40,006 nt of DNA from contig PBTQ01000067.1 of the NCBI GenBank assembly GCA_002729125.1, positions 1 through 40,006 on the forward strand, given 5' to 3'. Below are positions 8,608-17,476 of this stretch, piece after piece (position 1 is the first letter of the stretch; the number at the start of each line of letters is the position of its first letter). This DNA is from Acidimicrobiaceae bacterium (GTDB lineage: Bacteria; Actinomycetota; Acidimicrobiia; Acidimicrobiales; Aldehydirespiratoraceae). The notes beneath the pieces were generated by a model, which was not told the origin of the DNA, made no database searches, and worked only from the letters and a program-made list of their open reading frames with translations. The translations under genes were made by a program, and so were the position numbers.

Positions 8608-8626
8608 CGGAGCCGAACGGGCTCCG
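8608..8626. terminator. Stem-loop after the mod operon and SDR
   Basis: CGGAGCC (8608-8614) and GGCTCCG (8620-8626) form a perfect seven-pair stem with a five-base loop. It lies in the 212-base gap between convergent genes and could end transcription from both sides. There is no T-tract, as is common in high-GC actinobacteria. Confidence 0.5.
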
Positions 8627-8734
8627 TCGTCGCCACTCGGATTCCCGCAGTGGTGAAGCGATCGACATGTTGCGCCCGTCACACGTCGGACGTCAAGTGA
8701 TTGCGACCGTTGGTGCACAATCTAACGGATCGTC

Positions 8735-9907
8735 TCAGGATCTGAGATCCGAGACCGGAATCAGTCGGCACGAGACCTGAGGCTCGCGGCTGGGTCGCAC
8801 GAACCGGATCCCCATGACTCCGTGATCATGAGTGTCGGGCCGGATCCAATTCGGCACGCCTGGATCTTCGTGGGCGACGACGATGCGCAGCTGCGTGCTA
8901 TCGCGCACTGCGTTCTCCTTGTCGATGTAGCCCTCGCCGGTCGAGTAGTTCGCAAGGTTCTCCATCCAGTGGTTGCACAGCTGGAAGTTCCAGTGCTGTG
9001 TCGGCACCTCCTCGAACTCGACGACGAGCGCCATGCCCTCAGGGACCCGCCAGTAACCAAACTCGAAGTGGCGGTCGTCAGGCGAGCCACCGATGCGTTC
9101 GTACCACTCGCGGGTGAAATGGGTGTCGTTCTCCCGAGTGAGAAGATCGTTGGTCCAACCCTCGTAGTCGGCCTTCTGACCAAGGATCAGCTGGCCGGCA
9201 ACAGCGAGCCGTTCGGCCATGTCCTCCAGCGATGGCGTCTCCGGCTGCTCGTGTTCGTCGAGGCACTCGATCACCAGACGCGGCGGAGTCTGTTCGTTGC
9301 GGTCATCCCAGACGACTCGACCCATGAGCTCTCGGGTGGTCGGCGCCATCGACATCCAGGCAGAACCGTCGTCGGGCGGGTCGACCGACAAGATGAAGTC
9401 GACCGTGCCATCGGCGTGGGCGATATCGCCGAGCACGAGCGTGTGTGGTGTGAGCGCCATGTTCGGGTTGAACGTCTCGAGATGATCCTCGGCGTCGAGG
9501 CCGACGGGAACAGCACCGACATCGTCGGGAATCGGGGGACTCCACGCCGACAGGTGGGTGTAGACGTCGCCGGCCGTGCCGGTGATCCGGTAGCGATAGC
9601 GAGCGTCGACCGGTTGAACAATATGGTCCTGATTTGGCGACTGCACTCCGATGCCGCCCTTGAGCGGGGGAGGGATTAACCCGATGAAGCAGGGCTTGGT
9701 GCCCGGAGTGCGGCGTTCGATCACACGTAAGTTGCCCATCATGAGCATTCGGGTGAGATAGCGGTAGCCCTCGACTGCATCCTGCGGGTCGCCTCCGGCG
9801 GTCTCACGGGCCACGATCCGGCCCGCAGCCTTCAACTGGTCACAGAAGTCGTCCCACGCCTCACCGCTCATCAGCCGGGCGCACCGTACCTCGTCAACGC
9901 TCATCAT
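8735..9907 (-). CDS. DUF1214 domain-containing protein
   Basis: About 390 residues of the DUF1214/DUF1254-like type. The C-terminal half has the family pattern of aromatic and Asn residues (HWNFQLCNHWMENL near the middle of the DUF1214 domain) and FGYWRVPEGMALVVEF before it. The function of this family is not established; homologues often sit with steroid or lipid catabolism genes. Start is uncertain. A GTG at 9928 opens the frame but lies within a hairpin right after the upstream gene. Two adjacent ATGs (9907 and 9904) follow a GGGGGAG stretch, so I chose the first of these. It follows the S9 peptidase gene closely on the same strand. Confidence 0.75.
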   Translation of the reverse strand: MMSVDEVRCARLMSGEAWDDFCDQLKAAGRIVARETAGGDPQDAVEGYRYLTRMLMMGNLRVIERRTPGTKPCFIGLIPPPLKGGIGVQSPNQDHIVQPVDARYRYRITGTAGDVYTHLSAWSPPIPDDVGAVPVGLDAEDHLETFNPNMALTPHTLVLGDIAHADGTVDFILSVDPPDDGSAWMSMAPTTRELMGRVVWDDRNEQTPPRLVIECLDEHEQPETPSLEDMAERLAVAGQLILGQKADYEGWTNDLLTRENDTHFTREWYERIGGSPDDRHFEFGYWRVPEGMALVVEFEEVPTQHWNFQLCNHWMENLANYSTGEGYIDKENAVRDSTQLRIVVAHEDPGVPNWIRPDTHDHGVMGIRFVRPSREPQVSCRLIPVSDLRS

Positions 9908-9924
9908 CTCCCCCTCGTGCTCCG

Positions 9925-9940
9925 ACACAGCCCACTGTGT
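9925..9940 (-). terminator. Hairpin directly after the S9 peptidase stop
   Basis: ACACAG (9925-9930) and CTGTGT (9935-9940) pair around a four-base loop just past the peptidase stop codon. It may separate expression of the peptidase and the DUF1214 gene, or be a weak terminator. Confidence 0.35.
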
Positions 9941-12030
9941 CAGGTGTCGATGCCCAGAGCCTTGCGGAGGAACATCGACTGCACCAACAAGAGGTTCTCG
10001 GCGACCTCCTCCTGCGGCGTCATGTGGGTGACTCCAGAGAGTGGGAGCACCGTGTGGGGCTTGCCCGCCTCGAGCAGCGCCCGGCTCAACTGCAGCGTGT
10101 GGGCGGTAACAACATTGTCGTCCGCGAGGCCGTGGATCAACATCAACGGTGGAAGTTGCCGGTCGCCGAGCGCAGCAGCATCGGTGCAGAGGTGGGTGCG
10201 CTCATAGTTGACCGGCTCATCGTTCGGGTTCCCGAGGTAGCGCTCGGTGTAGTGCGTGTCGTAGAGCCGCCAGTCGGTGACCGGCGCACCGGCGATCGCC
10301 GCGTGGAAGACGTCGGGACGCCGCAACACCGCGAGGGCTGCCAGATAGCCGCCGAACGACCAGCCCTTGATCGCCACCCGAGACAGGTCGAGAAACGGAT
10401 GCTCGGCCGCCATCGCGTGGAGCGCATCGACTTGATCGTCGAGCACCGGTGCAGCGAGGTCGCCTCGGACCGCGCGTTCGAACACCGGACCACGGCCGGG
10501 GGTACCGCGGCCGTCGGTCACGATCACGGCGAAACCCTGATCGGCGAACCACTGCGACGCTGAAAAGAGGCCGGCCACTCGTTGCACCCGCTGGGCGTGG
10601 GGGCCACCGTACGGGTCCATGAGCACGGGAAGTGGGGTGACCCCGTCGTGACCGCTCGGCAGGACAAGTGCCGTCGCAAGGGCTCGCTCACCGACCGCAT
10701 GGAACGTGACGTTGAGATCCATCGCCGGGATCTCGCTGAGGTCGACGAGATCACCGATCGGCTCGTTGTTCGACACGACCGTACTGCGACGCTCAGTGGG
10801 GTGCATCGAGCGCACGGAGCGCACCATGGTCGACCCACCGACGACAGCCCCGTGGAACTCGAGGGCTGGACTTCGCTCGTGGTCGGTGCCGTCCCAGTCG
10901 ACGTGCACCAACGTCATCTCGGTCGGGTCGTGCGAGGCGGCGACGAGCACCCCGTCATCGCTCACGTCGATCACCTTGCGGACCTGTAGGTCGTCGCCGG
11001 TCACGGCTTCGCCATCGACACAGAGGCGACGGGCCGCAGCACGGTCTTCGACGGTGATGAGCTTGCCACCGTGCAGGCAAGGCATACCGGGGATGAGCTC
11101 GACCCAATGCTCGTCGGTCACCCGGTGGCGCTCGGCGCACACGCCGGTGTCGGGATCGACATCGAGAACGGCGAGCGTGCGCTGGTCGCGGGTCTGCACC
11201 GTGAGGATGAGACCCTCGCTCGACCACGAGGCGTCGGCGAGGTACTCCCACTCCCCCGTTGGGTTCCACTCAACGGAGCGTCGCTCGCCATCAAGTCCGA
11301 TGATGGCGAGCGCGACCTCGGCATTGGGTGTGCCGGCGCCGGGATACCGGATCGGACGGGGAGCCTGAGCCGGCGTGACGGGCGCGGCAATCCACCACGT
11401 GTCGATCGGCGCGACATCGACCCGTTCGACGAGCAGTCGCTGCGAGTCGGGCGCCCACCAGAAGCCGCGGGTACGGCCCATCTCCTCACCGGCGATGAAC
11501 TCTGCCGCCCCCCACGAAATCGTGTCGCCGTCCTCGTGGATCACGCTGCGGTCCCCCTGGGCATCGATCAGCCGAAGACCGTCGTCGGCGACATACGCAA
11601 CCGCCGACCCGTCGGGCGCCAGGCGAGGGTCGAAGCCTCCCGGCACAGTGGCGAGGAGCTCGGCCGTGCCGGCGACAAGGTCAGCACGTCCGATCTGACC
11701 ACCGAGCGCGAAGCAGGCGGTGGTCAGATCACGGTCGGAATCAAACGCAACGATGCCGCCCCCGCTCTCCCGTGCCCGTTCGCGGCGAGCCTGTTCTTCC
11801 GGCGGCAGGTCGGCGTCGTCGGCGCCGAGCGCCGCCGGATCGACAACACGGCGCTCCACTGCGGAGTTGACGTCGAACACCCAGAGACCGTTGACCGGAT
11901 CCTCGGGCCCGGACGAGCGAAGGAACGCGACCCGAGCACCATCGGCCCCGACGACGATGTCGCGGGGAGCGCCGAGGGTGAAGCGTCTCGTGACGGCATT
12001 GCGGCGGGGATAGGACTGCGCGCTGGCCAT
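9940..12030 (-). CDS. S9 family peptidase (dipeptidyl-peptidase IV-like)
   Basis: A 696-residue serine peptidase with an N-terminal beta-propeller (about 20-450) and a C-terminal alpha/beta-hydrolase domain. The nucleophile is Ser558 in GWSFGGY, the acid is in ADDNV (637-638) and the His is H669 in GVTHM. The propeller carries AEFIAGEEMGR, matching the double-Glu anchor that DPP-IV enzymes use to bind the free N-terminus of peptides, so it probably removes dipeptides from short peptides. No signal peptide is evident, suggesting a cytoplasmic location. I chose the ATG at 12030 over one 18 bases upstream because it fits the start of the family's homology. Confidence 0.9.
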   Translation of the reverse strand: MASAQSYPRRNAVTRRFTLGAPRDIVVGADGARVAFLRSSGPEDPVNGLWVFDVNSAVERRVVDPAALGADDADLPPEEQARRERARESGGGIVAFDSDRDLTTACFALGGQIGRADLVAGTAELLATVPGGFDPRLAPDGSAVAYVADDGLRLIDAQGDRSVIHEDGDTISWGAAEFIAGEEMGRTRGFWWAPDSQRLLVERVDVAPIDTWWIAAPVTPAQAPRPIRYPGAGTPNAEVALAIIGLDGERRSVEWNPTGEWEYLADASWSSEGLILTVQTRDQRTLAVLDVDPDTGVCAERHRVTDEHWVELIPGMPCLHGGKLITVEDRAAARRLCVDGEAVTGDDLQVRKVIDVSDDGVLVAASHDPTEMTLVHVDWDGTDHERSPALEFHGAVVGGSTMVRSVRSMHPTERRSTVVSNNEPIGDLVDLSEIPAMDLNVTFHAVGERALATALVLPSGHDGVTPLPVLMDPYGGPHAQRVQRVAGLFSASQWFADQGFAVIVTDGRGTPGRGPVFERAVRGDLAAPVLDDQVDALHAMAAEHPFLDLSRVAIKGWSFGGYLAALAVLRRPDVFHAAIAGAPVTDWRLYDTHYTERYLGNPNDEPVNYERTHLCTDAAALGDRQLPPLMLIHGLADDNVVTAHTLQLSRALLEAGKPHTVLPLSGVTHMTPQEEVAENLLLVQSMFLRKALGIDT

Positions 12031-12076
12031 GTCGGCATCATGCCCCACGCCAGGGCCTCATTGGCCGCCCGGGGCT

Positions 12077-12094
12077 CGAACGGCGAAACGTTCG
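12077..12094 (-). terminator. Stem-loop after the enoyl-CoA hydratase-like gene
   Basis: CGAACG (12077-12082) and CGTTCG (12089-12094) form a perfect six-pair stem with a six-base loop just after the stop of the gene ending at 12098. Confidence 0.45.
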
Positions 12095-12097
12095 GCG

Positions 12098-12901
12098 CTA
12101 CTCGGACCGGTCGGTGCCGGCGACGTTCTCGCGCTTCATAGCGCCGAGAGGATCGGCTCGGAAGGCCTGGACCGAGGCCTGGTGGCCGGCGAGGGCCTGG
12201 AACTCCTGTCCCGCCCGGATTGCGGCCCGTCCGCCGCGCACATCGAATTGGCGGTGCACCAAGCGCTTCTTGATCTGTGTGAGATCCGTGGCGACACCGG
12301 CGATACGAACTGCGACGGCGAATACCGACTTGGCCAACCGGTCGGCCGGGTAGGCCCGGTTCGCCCACCCGATACGAGCGGCTTCGATCCCGTCGACGGC
12401 ATCGCCGGTGAGCAGGGCCTCCATGGCGTGGCGCATCCCGAGCAATGGCTCGTGGTACTGCCAGTCGGGCGGCGAGGCGACACGGACCACCGGGTAGGAG
12501 ATCTGCGCATCCTCGGCGACATAGACGAGGTCGCAGGCCGACGCGAGTTCGGTCGCACCCGCCATCGCATAGCCGTGCACCTGTGCGATGACCGGCTTGG
12601 CGAGATCCCAGATCGAGAACCAGCCGTCGGTGGCTTGACGACTCCACGCGCCGTCACCCGGCGCCGAGTGGTACGGCGGATCGTCCATCAACCCCGACGA
12701 GAGGTCGTACCCCGACGAGAAGCAATCACCGGCACCACGGATCACCGAAACCCGGACGGCGTCGTCGTGATCGTGGGCTTGGAGGGTGGCGAACAACTCG
12801 GCCCGCATCGCAGTCGAGATCGCATTCTTTTTCTCGGGCCGGTTGAGCGTGACGTACCGCACCCCGTCGGCGGCGTCGGTGATCGTGATCAGTTCCGTCA
12901 T
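12098..12901 (-). CDS. Enoyl-CoA hydratase/isomerase family protein
   Basis: A 267-residue crotonase-fold protein acting on an acyl-CoA. The first oxyanion segment is CFSSGYDL (60-67) and the second is HGYAMAGATELASACDL (109-125), with Glu118 at the place of the first catalytic glutamate of hydratases. The position of the second glutamate falls in VVRVASPPDW, which has no Glu, so the reaction may not be simple hydration; isomerase, hydrolase or decarboxylase activity is possible. It starts one base after the stop of the LLM oxidoreductase gene, so the two form an operon, perhaps for degrading an unusual acid or lipid. Confidence 0.88.
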   Translation of the reverse strand: MTELITITDAADGVRYVTLNRPEKKNAISTAMRAELFATLQAHDHDDAVRVSVIRGAGDCFSSGYDLSSGLMDDPPYHSAPGDGAWSRQATDGWFSIWDLAKPVIAQVHGYAMAGATELASACDLVYVAEDAQISYPVVRVASPPDWQYHEPLLGMRHAMEALLTGDAVDGIEAARIGWANRAYPADRLAKSVFAVAVRIAGVATDLTQIKKRLVHRQFDVRGGRAAIRAGQEFQALAGHQASVQAFRADPLGAMKRENVAGTDRSE

Positions 12902-12902
12902 C

Positions 12903-13955
12903 TCAGACCTCCTCGGCGAGCTCGGATGCTCCGGTGATCGACGCGGCGATCTCCAGCGCCTCGAGATCCTCGGTGCGAAGGATCACCCCGGTCAACCCGT
13001 CGGGCACGATCTCGTCCCAACGTTGGGCGATCCTCGATGCCGAACCGAAGAGGGCACCGGCATCGATGTAGTCGTCGGGCACGGCGGCGATCGCCTCGTC
13101 TTTGCGGCCCGCGAGCCAGAGTTCCTGAATCCGAGCTGCAGCCTCGGGCCACCCGCGCCGGGCCATCGCATCACGGTGAAAGTTGTTGTCCTCGCTGCCC
13201 ATGCCCCCCACATACATGCCGGTGAGGGGCTTCTTCGCGTCGATCGCCGCCTGGACATCGTCGGTGACCTCGATGGTGAGATTGCCCATGATCTCGAAGT
13301 TGTCGGGCCGGCCGCCACGCCGAGCCCAACCCTGTTCGAGGTTGGCGCCGTGGATGGACCAACCATCGGAGCCGTACCCCATCGGCAACCAGCCATCGGC
13401 GACCTCGGCCGCAAGGGCCGTGTTCATCGGTCCGCCCGACGCGATCCAGATCTCGACCCGGCCGGCCGGGTGCAGGATCGACTTCAGTGCCTTGCCCTCC
13501 CCGATCGCGCCCGGGCCATCGAACGGCAACGAGAGTTCGGCCCCCCGGTGTTCGACCGGCGCCTCCCGGTCGACGACCTGCCGCATGATCGAGACATAGT
13601 CACGCAGGCGCCGATTGGGGCTCCCCCACGGCCGGCCGTACCACCCCTCGACGATCTGTGGACCGCTCACCCCGAGGCCGATGATCACGCGATCACCGCC
13701 AGCGAGCTGGTCGATCGTCAGTGCGTGCATCGCCGTCGCCGCCGGTGTGCGGGCCGACACCTGAACGACACCCGTGGCCAGCTTGATCCGGGAGGTGTGC
13801 GCCGCAAAGAAGGCGAGCGGGCTCAACGCATCGGCGCCATAGGCCTCTGCGGTCCACACGGAGTGGAAGCCGAGACGATCGGCGGCCGTGACGAGATCAA
13901 GCGGCACATCGAGGTGCTTCGCCCGGTAGAGCTCCAGGCCGAGTCCGAGTTTCAC
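12903..13955 (-). CDS. LLM-class F420-dependent oxidoreductase
   Basis: A 350-residue TIM-barrel protein of the luciferase-like family. It begins GLGLELYRAKHLDVPLD, followed by WTAEAYGADALSPLAF and the IKLATGVVQVSARTPAATAM segment that marks F420-dependent members. IIGLGVSGPQIVEGWYGRPW is another hallmark of the actinobacterial subgroup. It would reduce or oxidise a substrate with coenzyme F420; the substrate is unknown. The start is GTG at 13955 with TAGCAT seven bases upstream. It overlaps nothing upstream and is followed after one base by the hydratase-like gene. Confidence 0.9.
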   Translation of the reverse strand: MKLGLGLELYRAKHLDVPLDLVTAADRLGFHSVWTAEAYGADALSPLAFFAAHTSRIKLATGVVQVSARTPAATAMHALTIDQLAGGDRVIIGLGVSGPQIVEGWYGRPWGSPNRRLRDYVSIMRQVVDREAPVEHRGAELSLPFDGPGAIGEGKALKSILHPAGRVEIWIASGGPMNTALAAEVADGWLPMGYGSDGWSIHGANLEQGWARRGGRPDNFEIMGNLTIEVTDDVQAAIDAKKPLTGMYVGGMGSEDNNFHRDAMARRGWPEAAARIQELWLAGRKDEAIAAVPDDYIDAGALFGSASRIAQRWDEIVPDGLTGVILRTEDLEALEIAASITGASELAEEV

Positions 13956-13962
13956 GACGCCG

Positions 13963-13968
13963 ATGCTA
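13963..13968 (-). promoter_or_regulatory. Candidate leaderless -10 box of the LLM operon
   Basis: TAGCAT on the minus strand, seven bases before the GTG start at 13955. Confidence 0.45.
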
Positions 13969-14005
13969 GGACGGCAGCCGGGCCGAGCCCGAACTCCGAC
14001 GGAAC

Positions 14006-14881
14006 GTGGCCGACTTCTCGTTCCGGCCGACCGTCCCCGATAGCGTCCCCGGCGTGTCGCCGAGTCCCCCGCCCCAGGATCGCCGTGCCCGGTTCGACCG
14101 GCGGATCGAGACCCAGCGGGCAGGCGACCGGCCCTGGGGCGACGGGATCTACCGGCGGCGAATCACCGTGCGCCGCACGGGGCCGACCACCGCGGTCGGC
14201 GAACTCGAAGACGACTTCCATCACTTCGGTGTGCAGATCGGCCACGACGAAACCGAGATCACGGCGATCACCGCCGACGCAGAGCGACATCCGTGGGATA
14301 TCTGTGCCGAAGCCGACCGACCGATCCAGGCGATCATCGGCACAACCCTGCGGGATCACCCGAGCGTGCTCAGCGAACACGACGCCCGAGCCAACTGCAC
14401 CCACCTCTTCGATCTCACCGGCCTCGTCGTCGCCCACGCGGCCCGCTCGACCACCGAACGACGGTTCGAGGCCGAAGTCACCGACCCCGACGAATACGGC
14501 GACCGCATGGCGCGTCTCTGGGTCGACGGTGATCTCACGATCGAATGGGCGATGCGCCAACGCGAGGTCGTCGGGCCGGACCACTGGGCGGGAGCGCCCC
14601 TCTGGAACGGGTTCATGGGCTGGGCGCTCACCGAACTCGACGACGCAACCGCCGAGGCGGCGATCGTGCTGCGGCGAGCAGTCGACATCAGCCGCGGCCG
14701 GATGCAGGACCTCGACGACTACCGCAGCAACGCGGAACTCGCCGGGTTCATGACCGGCATCTGCCACGCGTTCACCCCCGAGAACAACGAGCGCGGCGGG
14801 CGACTCGTGGGATCGGCTCGCGACTTCACCGACCAACCAGAACTGCTCCTCGCCGACTTCGACGACCGCAACCCGAACTGA
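14006..14881 (+). CDS. DUF2889 domain-containing protein
   Basis: A 291-residue soluble protein. After a Pro-rich start, YRRRITVRR (about 49-57) and ELEDDFHHFGVQIGHD lead into the DUF2889 pattern, and CTHLFDLTGLVVAHA is its second hallmark. No function is established; members occur in actinobacteria and proteobacteria near oxidoreductases and hydrolases. The GTG at 14006 opens the frame; a GTG at 14054 is a possible alternative. It ends 13 bases from the convergent oxygenase gene. Confidence 0.75.
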   Translation: MADFSFRPTVPDSVPGVSPSPPPQDRRARFDRRIETQRAGDRPWGDGIYRRRITVRRTGPTTAVGELEDDFHHFGVQIGHDETEITAITADAERHPWDICAEADRPIQAIIGTTLRDHPSVLSEHDARANCTHLFDLTGLVVAHAARSTTERRFEAEVTDPDEYGDRMARLWVDGDLTIEWAMRQREVVGPDHWAGAPLWNGFMGWALTELDDATAEAAIVLRRAVDISRGRMQDLDDYRSNAELAGFMTGICHAFTPENNERGGRLVGSARDFTDQPELLLADFDDRNPN

Positions 14882-14894
14882 AGCCGTCGATCAC

Positions 14895-15887
14895 TCAACC
14901 GCCGTAGTGCTCGATCCCGGACAGCGCACCGGCGCGCATCTCGGCGGCGGCCTGCGCGACCTCGGCGATGGCGGAGTCGAGTTGTGCGGCGACCGCTTCG
15001 GGATCGGCGGAAAACTCGAGTTCGTCGAGGAGGGCCCCAAGCCGGCCGTGGGAGCGCCATGCGGCGAACTTCGCCCACTCCGTGTAGAGCGCATTGGGAT
15101 CATCGACGACGATCAGGTCGGCCGACCGGCTCTGTTCGTCACGACTGGTGTCGACCGCCACATAGCCGTTGACCATCGAGATGCGTTCCGTCAACTCCGT
15201 GAGGGGCCCGGCCCGATGCACGACCATGTCGCCGTGAAGGGCAATGGCGTAGCCCGGCCCCGGGAAGTTAGGCGCGACGGTGCGAGCGGGCGGCGGGGTC
15301 TCACCCCGCGCCGAGAGCGCTGCGGCCTCGTGCTTGGTGCCGAGGAAGTACTCGAAGCGACCACCGGCGACGAGGGCCGGGTCGGTAACGGTCATGACGA
15401 AGTCGAGCGGCAAGGTGTCGTGGTGCCACTTGTCGATCGCGGCATCGTTGCGGCTCGGCTCGAAGTTGATGTGACCGAGATGCAACGGCATGGCGTGCGG
15501 GGCGATCTCGATCCCGTAGATCTGCTCGAGATGGTCCGTGACCTCGGGGCTCACGCAGAGATCGCGCAGCCACATCGAGCGGTAGCAGCCCCCACGGGTC
15601 ATCGACTCGATTCGATCGCCGGCCGGCATGGCGAATTCGCGGAGCCGGCGAGCGATCGTCAACATGACCTCGGCGCCCTCGGCGCTGAGCATCCGGAACG
15701 GCGACGACGCCGCCACCGGCGAGGCCTTCGTGGCGATTTCCTCCTCCGAGTAGCCAAGGTCGGCCAGCAGCACGATGTCGGTCGGTGCCTCGAGTTGGAG
15801 ATGCCGGGCCGGGTCGAAGACCGGCTCGTCGACAAACCATTCATAGCCGGGAGGCTGGGTGTCGGGGAACGGAACAGCGATGCCCAT
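14895..15887 (-). CDS. PhyH-like Fe(II)/2-oxoglutarate-dependent oxygenase
   Basis: About 330 residues. The iron-binding motif is H155-x-D157 in KWHHDTLPLDF. The distal ligand is H224 in MVVHRAGPLTELTERISM, with R235 eleven residues later as the likely 2-oxoglutarate anchor. This spacing is that of the phytanoyl-CoA dioxygenase superfamily, so it should hydroxylate or otherwise oxidise a small molecule using O2 and 2-oxoglutarate. The reading frame stays open 144 bases further upstream, but that extension is low in family-like sequence and would overlap the divergent transporter, so I chose ATG 15887. Substrate unknown; the neighbouring exporter and dehydrogenase may act on the same compound. 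Confidence 0.75.
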   Translation of the reverse strand: MGIAVPFPDTQPPGYEWFVDEPVFDPARHLQLEAPTDIVLLADLGYSEEEIATKASPVAASSPFRMLSAEGAEVMLTIARRLREFAMPAGDRIESMTRGGCYRSMWLRDLCVSPEVTDHLEQIYGIEIAPHAMPLHLGHINFEPSRNDAAIDKWHHDTLPLDFVMTVTDPALVAGGRFEYFLGTKHEAAALSARGETPPPARTVAPNFPGPGYAIALHGDMVVHRAGPLTELTERISMVNGYVAVDTSRDEQSRSADLIVVDDPNALYTEWAKFAAWRSHGRLGALLDELEFSADPEAVAAQLDSAIAEVAQAAAEMRAGALSGIEHYGG

Positions 15888-16003
15888 CCCGTCAGTATTG
15901 GCCCGGAGCAATGATGCGTCCAACACCCCTGGTGGCCCGCCGCCACAGCCGCTGAGCTGCACCAACGGGCCGTTGCACGACCCTGGAGCCAAACCGTCGC
16001 CGG

Positions 16004-16009
16004 TAGCGT
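16004..16009 (+). promoter_or_regulatory. Candidate leaderless -10 box of the MFS-ADH operon
   Basis: TAGCGT six bases before the ATG at 16016, in the 128-base gap shared with the divergent oxygenase gene. Confidence 0.4.
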
Positions 16010-16015
16010 GCCGGC

Positions 16016-17476
16016 ATGGCCGAGACCGCACCTCCGGACACCATCTTCAGTGGTGAGAAACGAGGGCTGACGATCGCGGTGATGGCCTCGATCGGCATCA
16101 TCGCCTACTCCAACCTCGGCCTCACCGCCGCTCTTCCTGAAATCGGCAACGACCTCGGCGACGTCGCACTCCTGCCGTGGGCGATCACGGTCGAGTTGCT
16201 CATGTCCGGCGTCGCCGTCCTCGCTGCGGGTCCTGTCGTCGACGGCCTCGGTGCCCGCAGGGTCTTTCGCTGGTCCGTCGTCGGATTCGTGATCACCTCA
16301 GCGTTGTGCGGGCTGGCCCCGACGATGCTGCTGCTGGTGATCGGACGGGCGCTCCAGGGCATCACGATCGGTGTGCTGCTTACCTCGGCGATGGTGGCGA
16401 TCGGCCTCTCCTATCCCGTACACCAGCGCGCCCGGGTATTCGCCATGAACTCCACCGTCTGGGGCGTGATGAGCGTCGGCGGGCCCTCGATCGCTGCGGT
16501 CATGGTCGCCACCCTCAACTGGCGTGGCGTGTTCTTCTTCAGCGTTCCGGTCGGCCTCGTCGCCGGTGCGCTTGCCTGGAACAACCTTCCCGGTCCGACA
16601 AGCGAAGCCCAGACCTCCACCGCCGACGTTCGCGGTATCGGCATCGTCGCCGTCATCGCTGCTGCTGGCCTCGCCGTCGCTCAGGGCTCGTTGACGGCGA
16701 TCGCCGGCGGAACGCTCGTCGTGGCACTTGGCGTGGCCGGCTACGCCCGTCACGCCCGTTCGGTGCCCGACCCCGTCGTGCGGCCCCGACATCTGTTCGC
16801 CACCCGGTTCCGCAGCGTGCACACCACCTCGCTGCTCGCCGTCGGCGGAGCACTCGGCTTTCACTCGTTCTTGCCGGTGTACCTCAACGGTGTCCGCGGC
16901 CTCTCGACCACCGCCGCCGCCATCTCGGTCGCCTACCTGTCGGCCGGATGGACCACCGGAGCCGTCAGCAGCAGCCGGCTCCAGGACCGCATCCTGCGCG
17001 AGCAGGTTGTGTTGCTCGGGTCGGTCGTCTTGTCGATCGGCATCCTCCTCTCAGCGGTGCTCGTCTGGGCTGAGGCGCCGATCGCCGTGCTCGCGATCGG
17101 TCTGTTCATCTCCGGGCTCGGAACGGGCTCGATCTCCACCACCGGCATCAACGTCCTGCAGGAACGCACACCGCTTTCCGAGATGGGTCGGGTCAACGGG
17201 GCCCACCAATTCACCCGATCGATGTCGGTCACCTACGGCGTCGGCATCGCCGGAGCAGTGATCCTGACAACCGTCGACCGCCGCACCGGCGACGTGGAAG
17301 CGGTGCGCGACCTCCTCGGTGGCGACGTTGAGACGGTGAGTCGGCCAGTCGCCGATGCACTCGGTGCCGGCTTCCTTTTCGCTATTGCGGTGGCGGCAGT
17401 CGCCGCAGTGGCAACCATCCCGGCCGCCCGGCACCTCGTGCGTAGCCGGCCCGAAGCGGTAACCTCCGCGGCGTGA
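16016..17476 (+). CDS. MFS transporter (drug/metabolite exporter type)
   Basis: A 486-residue membrane protein with about 12-14 helices. The A-motif-like segment GPVVDGLGARRVFRWSVVGF (about 72-91) and a GRALQGITIG motif resemble the DHA2/EmrB type of proton-driven exporters. A second-half motif is SGLGTGSISTTGINVLQERTP. It ends within the GTG start of the next alcohol dehydrogenase gene (GTGA overlap), so exporter and enzyme are made together. Substrate unknown. Confidence 0.88.
   Translation: MAETAPPDTIFSGEKRGLTIAVMASIGIIAYSNLGLTAALPEIGNDLGDVALLPWAITVELLMSGVAVLAAGPVVDGLGARRVFRWSVVGFVITSALCGLAPTMLLLVIGRALQGITIGVLLTSAMVAIGLSYPVHQRARVFAMNSTVWGVMSVGGPSIAAVMVATLNWRGVFFFSVPVGLVAGALAWNNLPGPTSEAQTSTADVRGIGIVAVIAAAGLAVAQGSLTAIAGGTLVVALGVAGYARHARSVPDPVVRPRHLFATRFRSVHTTSLLAVGGALGFHSFLPVYLNGVRGLSTTAAAISVAYLSAGWTTGAVSSSRLQDRILREQVVLLGSVVLSIGILLSAVLVWAEAPIAVLAIGLFISGLGTGSISTTGINVLQERTPLSEMGRVNGAHQFTRSMSVTYGVGIAGAVILTTVDRRTGDVEAVRDLLGGDVETVSRPVADALGAGFLFAIAVAAVAAVATIPAARHLVRSRPEAVTSAA

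Noticed and set aside
8523-8780. 85-codon plus-strand frame right after the SDR
   Set aside because: It runs through a terminator-like hairpin into the end of the DUF1214 gene and resembles no protein I know.
11071-12141. 356-codon plus-strand frame
   Set aside because: Antisense to the S9 peptidase, whose catalytic motifs are clear; no recognisable domain in the shadow.
12786-14753. 655-codon open frame on the plus strand
   Set aside because: It runs antisense through the LLM oxidoreductase and out of frame through the DUF2889 gene; composition is that of a high-GC shadow.
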